From assembly GCF_932526225.1 (NCBI RefSeq), contig NC_064045.1, positions 11,960,442-12,024,441 of the forward strand: a DNA stretch of 64,000 bases. Reading direction: 5' to 3'. The notes beneath the pieces are model-generated. The model was not told the origin of the DNA. It ran no database searches and saw only the letters and a list, made by a program, of their open reading frames with translations. Both the position numbers and the translations under genes were made by a program. Below are positions 57,855 to 64,000 of this stretch, piece by piece. The stretch is from Nematostella vectensis (Eukaryota > Cnidaria > Anthozoa > Actiniaria > Edwardsiidae). Position 1 is the first letter of the stretch; each line of letters opens with the position of its first letter.

Positions 57855-58036
57855 CCTCTCCCCCTCTCTTTGTATCATTGATCTAAAAAAAAAAACTAAT
57901 TCCTTTTCTTTTTGTCCAGAACCACCAATTTATCCAGCTTTACCAAGAGCGCCCCGTAGACGTAGGGGCGTGGCTGCAGGAGGTTCTGGCGCTGGCGCCC
58001 GAAGACCCAGACTTCACAGAGCACTACCAACAGTAG
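46921..58036 (+). CDS. MAP2K4: Dual-specificity MAP kinase kinase 4 (MKK4/SEK1)
   Basis: MKK4 phosphorylates and activates JNK and p38 downstream of MEKKs and TAK1. Twelve exons join to 374 codons plus TAG: 46921-46939, 49016-49142, 49402-49456, 52338-52451, 53254-53373, 53628-53747, 54254-54305, 54696-54823, 55427-55504, 56854-57002, 57383-57428, 57920-58036. Residues 9-17 (RISRERLKL) resemble the MAPK-docking D site. The kinase domain has GRGAYG at 83-88, ATP-binding K105, HRD at 201-203, KPSN, DFG at 221-223, and activation-loop S231 and T235 in SIAKT, the MKK4 pattern. The C-terminus matches the DVD docking region. The human protein is 399 residues; only the low-complexity N-terminus is shorter. 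Sequence between motifs ([27 protein letters not shown]) is MKK4-like rather than MKK7-like. Confidence 0.95.
47570..48056 (-). repeat. TA-flanked MITE, full copy, MAP2K4 intron 1
   Basis: Termini TACCTCATTACACTAAATTT and the complement of AAGTGTAATACGGTA; flanks suggest a TA target site. It is inverted relative to the truncated relative at 12550-12961. The many AAAATTAAGTG/AATAAAGTG motifs show internal repetition. Confidence 0.85.
49848..51502 (+). repeat. 35-bp minisatellite, about 47 units
   Basis: Units of GTAGTTGGGTAGTCCAGTTG + GCAGGGCATCTCTCT fill MAP2K4 intron 3; some lack 10 bp (the GGCAGGGC part). Because 35 is not a multiple of 3, a long minus-strand frame (514 codons) cycles through three phases of the unit. 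It is almost certainly not a gene. Confidence 0.96.
51691..52052 (-). repeat. MITE with CATACCTGTCAAC termini, copy 2
   Basis: 362 bp, inverted relative to 10205-10550. The flanks GAATTG on both sides look like a 6-bp target-site duplication. It lies in MAP2K4 intron 3. Confidence 0.85.
54848..55375 (+). repeat. 90-bp tandem repeat, about 6 units, in MAP2K4 intron 8
   Basis: Units contain TTTGCCTTTTTTAATCTAAG and GTTTTGAATGGCACATGTG; TTGCCTTTTT recurs every 90 bp from 54861. The array begins about 25 bp after the exon-8 donor. The 90-bp period keeps the exon frame open to 55264. Confidence 0.95.
55595..55790. repeat. MITE, TTAACAGCGCAACCAG ends
   Basis: TTAACAGCGCAACCAGTAAA is complemented by the terminal GGTCGCGCTGTAA region; the arms extend to GTGAACACC/GGTGTTCAC and beyond. 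About 196 bp in MAP2K4 intron 9. Confidence 0.8.
56071..56492. repeat. Foldback MITE with ~90-bp arms
   Basis: Left arm 56071 to about 56165 is complementary to about 56395-56492 (AAGCGTTTTTTT with AAAAAAACGCTT; ATGCCTTGTGGTTGTCAAAT with its near complement). It lies in MAP2K4 intron 9. Confidence 0.8.
57245..57276. repeat. Perfect 32-bp palindrome
   Basis: GTTAGTTCTACAAAGG is followed immediately by its exact reverse complement, without a loop. It lies in MAP2K4 intron 10, about 105 bp before exon 11. Confidence 0.95.
57456..57872. repeat. (CTCTCCCC)n and (CT)n repeat in MAP2K4 intron 11
   Basis: About 35 copies of an 8-bp unit CCCCTCTC (to ~57750), some TCTTTCCC variants, then a pure CT run (57791-57848). 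It begins 28 bp after the exon-11 donor. The overlapping Ser/Pro/Leu and Gly/Glu/Arg frames are artefacts. Confidence 0.97.
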
Positions 58037-58169
58037 CTCAAATATCTGTATAAGCTATCCGTCCAAATGTGGACAAGCTTAGACATTCGCCTAGAGCTGA
58101 GATGGTTCTATGGAGGTCTAGGGGCATGTGGCCTGCCCGACTGCTGTGCCCCACGAAAGGACATGATTG

Positions 58170-58330
58170 GTCAATAGGCGACTTGCACTTAGAAGTCACG
58201 AAAAAATAAAAGCTTTCAATAAAAATAAGAAACTTTCTGGCTTATTCGTTAGCGCTGAATTATTTGTTTTTGTTGTTATTTTGCCGGTGCGCACTCAAGT
58301 TGCCACCCAAAACGTGATTTCTTCATGCTA
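58170..58330 (-). repeat. Dispersed repeat R1, inverted copy, in the MAP2K4 3' flank
   Basis: The reverse complement matches 34200-34345: TTTTGGGTGGCAACTTGAGT, CGGCAAAATAACAACAAA and GCCAGAAAGTTTC. The remainder of 58037-58947 shows no exon apart from likely MAP2K4 3' UTR. AATAAAAG/AATAAAAA signals fall inside this repeat. Confidence 0.65.
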
Positions 58331-58947
58331 TTCGCCTATTTTCATAAACTCCATCTTGATACATTTGGGCAAACGTGAAATGGTGCGGATGGGAGAAGAG
58401 AGGAGACTGTGTTTCTCTAAGTATCAGTCGACGCTTGAAATCCTTGATGTGTGCGAATCAAAATGCCCCTCGCTGCCATATCAGCACCCTTTCCCGTGTT
58501 TTTCAAGAAAAAAAACCCGTAATAAAACTATAGACATTAAAAAAAAAACACCAAAGCTTGTGACGTGAAATAAGCCACAATAACAATGAACCATTATTTT
58601 GAAGGATTGTTATTGTCTTTTACATAAGTAAATACCTTCTTTCCTACAAAAGATGGCTTTTTAGAGCAATGTAACCCGTTCCAATGAATTTTAAAAAAAT
58701 GAAACGCATGAAAGGGGTGTTCCACTCTGATTCTCACCCTCCCGCCCATAGCTTTCTCTGTCGCCCGTTTCCTTAGCCATTAGCGTCCCAGAAAGCTTTG
58801 CGCGGGAGGGTTGTTTATCCAGGATTGGTGCACGCATGTGAATGGAAATTTATGCGAATTCATTTGTTGGGGGCATGTTTGATAGGATGCCCGGCACATA
58901 TTGGACGCGACTCTCTTGGAAACGAAGTTAGGACTTATTATACTGTC

Positions 58948-59521
58948 ATGCTAACTGGCCGGCTGCTCATCTGGTTTTTCAATGTTCGTCGACGAAAGCT
59001 AACGCTATTCGCATTGCTAGTATCCTTTCTTTTTATTTACGTATTGTTGCTGCAAAAAGAAGTTACCTTGAAAAGAGTAATCCAAAACGTCCAATCCCTT
59101 GGCGCTCGTACAGTTGACAAAAACCCGGACAATCTAGAAAAGTTTTCAAAGTATCTAGACAGTCTACGGAAGGAGAAGAATAACCTGAATGCGGCGAAGG
59201 AAAAGGAGAAAAATATCACAATTTCTACCAAAGTTCTAGGGACACTTTCACAACCGGCGCCTCGCTGTAAAATTCCGAAGCTTGACCCGAACCATGAATC
59301 TGTGAAAGCGTTTGTAAAAGACTTAGGAAAGTTGGAATGTGGTCGAAGTTATTCAAGCTTCGAGAATAGCACATTGTTTGTAGAAGGAGATGATATAATA
59401 TCGGTGGATTATCGTATTATTTCGAGGCCCCCACAAGACGATTTCAACGTTATCGTCTCGAGCCCAATTCAAGTGCCAAACAAAAGGGAGCAAACAAACG
59501 ATGTATTACCGCTCAAACCCG
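58948..59521 (+). CDS. Type II membrane protein, DUF229-like, first exon only
   Basis: An open exon of 191 codons plus one base, ending at a good donor (G|GTAAGC). From ATG 58948 it has a basic segment (NVRRRK) and a signal anchor at about residues 18-36 (LTLFALLVSFLFIYVLLLQ). A charged, probably coiled-coil stem (KFSKYLDSLRKEKNN) follows, then CKIPKLDPNHESVKAFVKDL...LECG. That C-x-IP-x-LDP...C motif resembles the start of DUF229 proteins, predicted sulfatase-fold enzymes of unknown substrate. An in-frame upstream ATG at 58852 would add 32 residues. Later exons are not found in the 4.5 kb to the window end, where transposons lie. They may be beyond the edge or lost. Confidence 0.6.
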
Positions 59522-60457
59522 GTAAGCGAAACGTCTTTCTAGTTTATCCTTTTGTACAGTTGCCTCGGGAGGGAATGGTTTTATTTCGAGATACGGCCCC
59601 GTATGCGAGTAAATGTTGCATGGGACTTTTTGCCGTATTTGGTCGTTGTCGTTGTTTGTTGTTTATAATTATTCGAAATCGTTTCTATGGCGCTGTCTGT
59701 AACTCTGGATTGGCGGTAGACTTATTAGACTTCATCGAGACTATAAATACCCAAGATACGTTTATCAACTTATACAAAAAAATATATATATAAATACTCA
59801 AATCGGGCGTGGGATACGAATTACGGTGATTATTGAAAATGACAGTTCTCAGACCGATAGCTGCTTATGAGTTTTTTTTTTGCTATTTGTAAGAATACAA
59901 GTGGAATATTTTTTCTGCATTCACTAGAAATATGAAGAGGTTTTGATAGTAGGACTCCATTTGCGTGTTGAAGTAGATGTTTACACCTATTTTAGAATAC
60001 ATTACCTGCGCAAATGGCAATTCCCAAATGGCAGTTCTAGTGTCAAAAAACATTAGACTCGTCTATCTCTACTGAATACAGGGAAATATGGATAAATCAC
60101 GCGATTTTTAATCATCATTTATATTCTTACAAATTATTAAAATCGCAAGCAGCTTTTGCTTCTAAAAGTTGTCCATTTTCACGGGTTGTTATATTGACAT
60201 GGTGTCATGTGTATGTACAGGTGCAGTGTATTTCTTTCTTCATGCGCTTGTGACCATGGGCAAATCAGACGAAATGTTCGTGTATCGAATATTATCTTTA
60301 ATTTGTGTACTGAATATATATCTGTTATAAAGCCAACTAATTGAAGTTGTTGTCGTGGAATGATCTGGTTCCGTTTTAGCCGTGATTCATGACCGTTTTG
60401 GTGATTTTCTTCCATCATCTCTGTTCACCTCCTCCCCACTCGTAATAAATAGAGACC
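59522..60457. other. Intron or intergenic DNA after the DUF229-like exon
   Basis: The reading frame runs on to a stop at 59793 but loses family resemblance after the donor. The rest is AT-rich with no recognised feature. Confidence 0.5.
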
Positions 60458-61466
60458 TTAACCCATCGACTCCTGGCTTTTTTGGAGCTGAATTTTACAA
60501 AAAACAGACTGAAAACAGATACCTCCCCCCCTATTCTGAGTTTTATACAGCCCGTCAAAGTCAAACACAGCTGCACCTAGTCAGCGGTATCCAAGCTTTC
60601 CAACGGTGCTTTGCGGTCCCCACTTTTAATCCCTCGTCGTTGTGCTGAAGCCAGCACAAGTTGATGGTTGCTTGTATTTTTCATCAAAAATACAGCTATG
60701 AGCATATTAGGAGAGTGTCTCAGGACATCATGAAGTCTTTTGGGGCATAATTGAGTGCTTTGCTTATGGATATTTGCAAGCAAAGGTGGATTCATGATGA
60801 TTTTTTCTTGTTTGGCTTTGCCCGGATGAGAAAATAATTTTCTAATGAATCACCACAGCTCTCCTAAATGCTGTCTTTTCTGAAACCAAATTGATTGCAA
60901 AATTGTTTACACTGCTATTCTGGGTCTGTATGACCTGGAATTGATTTGTTTGGCTTCGGGGTGAAAAGACTTCTAAAAAACCATCTGACTTTGGGGAGAG
61001 GAGTGTTGACTGGCCCTCCCCTCGTGAATTTTTCCTTGGATCTCCCAGAATGCTTTGCAATACGTAAAGATATTTTCGTGGTTGTACAATCCTTCAAGAA
61101 ATGGACATTGTGTTTTGAGGCCAAGGAAATGTACCTGGAGGATCAGAATAAAGGTATCTATTTGTGTCTTGAGCTGTTTTTGCTGATCTCTCTCCCTTGT
61201 GTGGTATTTTGAGCGTTTTATTGAGAGGGGTGATTCTGCTTTTCTCTCCTTGTCCGATTTGAGATTTGTCAAAGAACCTGTGCTATTATTTGGCTTAAGA
61301 GTAGATACCAACACCTTGGTTGGATGCATATCTGCAAGACCATTTATCCCTTAGACTGATGCCTGAGAATCTTCATCTTGTTGTGTTTATTTTGAATTTA
61401 TGAACTTTTTGGGTTGTGGGTACTTCCCAAAGCCTGTACAGGCCGGTTGAGGGGTCAATGTGTTAA
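60458..61466 (-). mobile_element. TTAA-flanked non-autonomous DNA transposon, copy 2
   Basis: TTAA at 60458-60461 and 61463-61466 flank 1001 bp. The ends TTAACCCATCGACTCCT and the complement of GGGGTCAATGTGTTAA are related inverted repeats. The whole unit is an inverted copy of 3691-4699. It shares open segments with copy 1 (60577-60795 and 60973-61329, minus) whose products resemble no transposase I know. Confidence 0.85.
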
Positions 61467-62437
61467 GGGTGTACTGACATTAGTGTTGCTCAGTAACGAC
61501 ACTACTACGCTGGTGGCGTTGAGCCATATACATAACACGGAATTCGTCATTCCAAGCTTTCCTGAAGTAAAAGCAATAAAAATATGCATTTCAAGTTCCC
61601 AAAAATTGACTTCAAGTTGATCTCAGCCTTTTCGGGTGATGATATTTCCAATGTTTTGTAAAAACGAAGATTCAGAGAAGATTTAGTCAAGCCAACCTTT
61701 TTTAAGCCAAAGTTTTCAATTTTCACTACCTGCGCGCGCTGCAAACACCGAATGCTCGCGCACGCACTGAAAATTTAATTTCAAAGTAGAGCGCGCTATA
61801 TCAGAATTTTAAAATACTTTTTCAATTTTAATCATGACATGACGGATGTCGTTCCTTTAATGTATATATACCAAGAAACACTATTGGATTTTGTTTTTAA
61901 ACTTCATTTCAATTTCATCATGTGAGATATCAGTGTGTCTGAGTAGGCTGAATAGCACGCTCGGGCTTTGTTTCACTTCCGGTTCTGCGTTTTCTAAAAA
62001 AAAGCTTTTTTTGTTGCCAAGTTATTTCAAAACGCAATATTTTTCTGTATTCCTTTTTATAAAATTCTCCTTCATATAGCCAAGCACGGATTTAGTTTTA
62101 ATCTAACAGAAACCAAAATTATATCAAATAATATGGATTTCAGGACGTTAAAAAACAATTACTCAATCATTTCTAAAAGTATGCTTGGCTTAATGCGCCC
62201 TCCCTCAAGATTCATAAAACCTATTTAATATTTGTTTTCGAGCAATTTTACTTGAAATATTTGCTTGCTTTTATCTGTATCTTTGACGTCACATTATGAC
62301 GCCACTGGGTAACATCATCATAATAGTCAGCACACTTGTGGTGGTCAACTTGGCAAATATCAGACCCTTATAACTTTCTACAAAGCTTTTATGCTATATT
62401 CTATTTTCCTTAGCAACAGATGTCAGTACACCCTTAA
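61463..62437. mobile_element. Second TTAA element abutting the first (Kolobok- or piggyBac-like MITE)
   Basis: TTAAGGGTGTACTGACAT at the left and ATGTCAGTACACCCTTAA at the right are perfect 18-bp inverted repeats including TTAA; similarity continues with TGTTGCT/AGCAACA. The interior of 967 bp is non-coding. A GG start next to TTAA fits Kolobok better than piggyBac, but this is inference. Confidence 0.82.
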
Positions 62438-62535
62438 GATCCGACGACGGCGGGCTGTGTGGGCGCGCGGACTGGGACCGACGTTGCCGCGTCAGGCGAA
62501 ATGTAAACATTAAGATTTCTCTGAGACGGCTGCAG

Positions 62536-63589
62536 GTTTTTTCGCTCGGTTTCTCTCACATTCAACGAGCATGGCAACTTTTCGCCAGGCTCGAGAGGGA
62601 CAACAAGGGAAGCCCACTGGACAACTGTTTCTGCTTCGTCGATGGGACAGTTTGGCCGATATGCAGGCCAGGCATACATCAACGCATCTTTTATAAATGG
62701 ACATAAACGTGTCCATGCCATTAAATTTCAGTCCGTAGTAGTCCCAAATGAAATATATGTACTGCCCAGTAGGTAAGTTATCAAATATGTCTTTTTCTTT
62801 ATCATGTTTTTTTTCTTTTCCCAAAGAAAATATTATTATGCAGCCTTTTGATGTTTATGCTTGTTAATCTAAAATCCTCTGATCCCCAACTAGTTTTGCA
62901 GACTATACAAATGGGCAATAAATAACATTAAAGGATTTTGTCAGTAAGACTACCTAGGGGGTGATTATACGAAAAAAGATTGTGGAGAGGTGAGAGGGAG
63001 GGGGGGGGGGTATAGCTATATTCATTTTTGAAGATTTATGGTTTGTAGCTCCGTCATCCTCTATAATCCTCATCACTATTGCAACTATTATTGTAGTAGT
63101 AATGATCATGATAATCATATCATCCACATGCATAAAGTATATACTGTAATATAGTGATAATGTTCATGTTCACAGAGGGCCGAAAGCATGACTCAGGGAT
63201 GTTAAAAGACTCTGGCCTGCTTCAAAGTCTACAACAACATGCATTTGGTCCAACAGGGCAGCCAATGGCCCTTTATGGAGACCCTGCCTATCCTTTGCGT
63301 GTCCACCTCCAGGCCCCATTTAGAAATGGGGCAGGAGGTTTAACAAATGGAGGCATTCAATAAAGGCATGAGTGCTGTAAGGTCGTCAGTAGAGTGGTTA
63401 TTTGGAGGTATTCTTAACTCTTTTAAATTTTTGGATTTCAAGAAGAACCTCAAGTTTTTATTAAGTTATGTTGGAAAAATGTATTTAGTCTCTGCCATAT
63501 TTAGGAATGCTTTGACCTGCCTGTACGGGAATATGACATCTGATTTTTTTAACTGTGATCCTCCAACCTTGCAACAGTACTTTGCTTGA
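62536..63589 (+). pseudogene. PIF/Harbinger transposase (HARBI1-like), frameshifted remnant
   Basis: The first segment (62536-62700) reads SHIQRAWQLFARLERDN, then LDNCFCFVDGTV with the first catalytic Asp. Near 62692-62698 one base is lost relative to the family and the frame shifts to NGHKRVHAIKFQSVV. A donor-like site follows at 62773. The second segment (63174 on) has EGRKHDSGMLKDSGLL and LYGDPAYPL with the second Asp. A second frameshift lies near 63340-63350. It continues FNKGMSAVRSSVEWLFGG, with the catalytic Glu, to TGA at 63589. The DDE residues are still readable but two frameshifts make it non-functional. The N-terminal part of the transposase is missing or unrecognised. HARBI1 relatives cut at TWA target sites; no ends were identified here. 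Confidence 0.88.
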
Positions 63590-64000
63590 TAACATAAATT
63601 ATTATTTTCATAACTTTTAACATTACATCATTTAGAGAGTGATGCAAAATCTTAGTAGTACATGCTTCACTTCTCAAGCAAGAAGGCCATAGGGTTCAAA
63701 CCTATCGAGGTCAAGTTAAATTGACATTTTTCAGAGGTGAAAAAGCCTGGCTCTCTACATTGGGGACTGTGAACCCCTTGTCTATTCAGATAAGGAAGTC
63801 CCATTTCTTACCACCCTTTATTAACCTGTAGTGGCAGACATAAAAGAACCGCTGGGCGAGACGCTGGCCTTTGGTACCATCTTCAGTGATGTGCTTACAC
63901 ACTTACTCACTCATACATGATCCTTAACAGCATGAAGCTGTCTGTATATACACACGAGTATTCATTTGCTTTTGAAGATAAAGATCTATTTTTTTCTATC
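63590..64000. other. Right-edge sequence, no gene seen
   Basis: AT-rich DNA. ACCATCTTCAGTGATGTGCT near 63879 resembles ACCATCTTCAGTGACAGTGC near 48823, so part of it may be a dispersed repeat. Confidence 0.45.

Noticed and set aside
57388-58053. Several long Ser/Pro/Leu or Gly/Glu/Arg ORFs
   Set aside because: All are readings of the CTCTCCCC and CT repeats in MAP2K4 intron 11.

Overview
This is eukaryotic, intron-rich animal DNA, about 60% A+T by eye. All splice junctions I reconstructed are GT-AG. The gene set (TAB1, MRPL58, POLR3E, MAP2K4, somatomedin-B and type II membrane proteins) and the abundance of palindromic MITEs suggest an early-branching metazoan. My best inference is an anthozoan cnidarian such as a sea anemone, but nothing here proves the species.

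Layout. (1) 1-1302, minus: 5' part of a secreted or membrane protein with a signal peptide and a somatomedin-B domain, running off the left edge. (2) 5273-8824, minus: TAB1, the TAK1-binding PP2C-fold protein; five N-terminal exons are found and the 3' exons are not. (3) 9168-12239, plus: MRPL58/ICT1, five exons, complete, head-to-head with TAB1 across 343 bp. (4) 13079-39014, plus: POLR3E (RPC5), 23 exons joined in frame into 691 codons. Its introns hold a 4.9-kb foldback, a tRNA-like antisense element, minisatellites and MITEs. (5) 40980-43449, plus: two-exon type II membrane protein, glycosyltransferase-like. (6) 44787-45473, minus: intronless Ras-like GTPase with a CAAX box. (7) 46921-58036, plus: MAP2K4/MKK4, 12 exons, 374 codons. 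(8) 58948-59521, plus: first exon of a DUF229-like type II membrane protein. (9) 60458-63589: two abutting TTAA-flanked elements, then a frameshifted Harbinger transposase.

How the genes relate. TAB1 (activator of TAK1) and MAP2K4 (substrate of TAK1, kinase for JNK/p38) belong to one signalling cascade and lie about 38 kb apart. MRPL58 and POLR3E are housekeeping genes of the mitochondrial ribosome and RNA polymerase III.

Main unexplained signals: tandem arrays that repeatedly start within about 100 bp downstream of a 5' splice site (two start exactly on it and copy the donor); the giant foldback in POLR3E intron 6; an antisense A/B-box element inside the gene for a Pol III subunit; a TAB1 that keeps PP2C catalytic motifs; and inverted pairs of transposon copies. 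Exon coordinates were read by hand from splice motifs, frame continuity and remembered family sequences. Repeat boundaries are accurate to a few bases at best.
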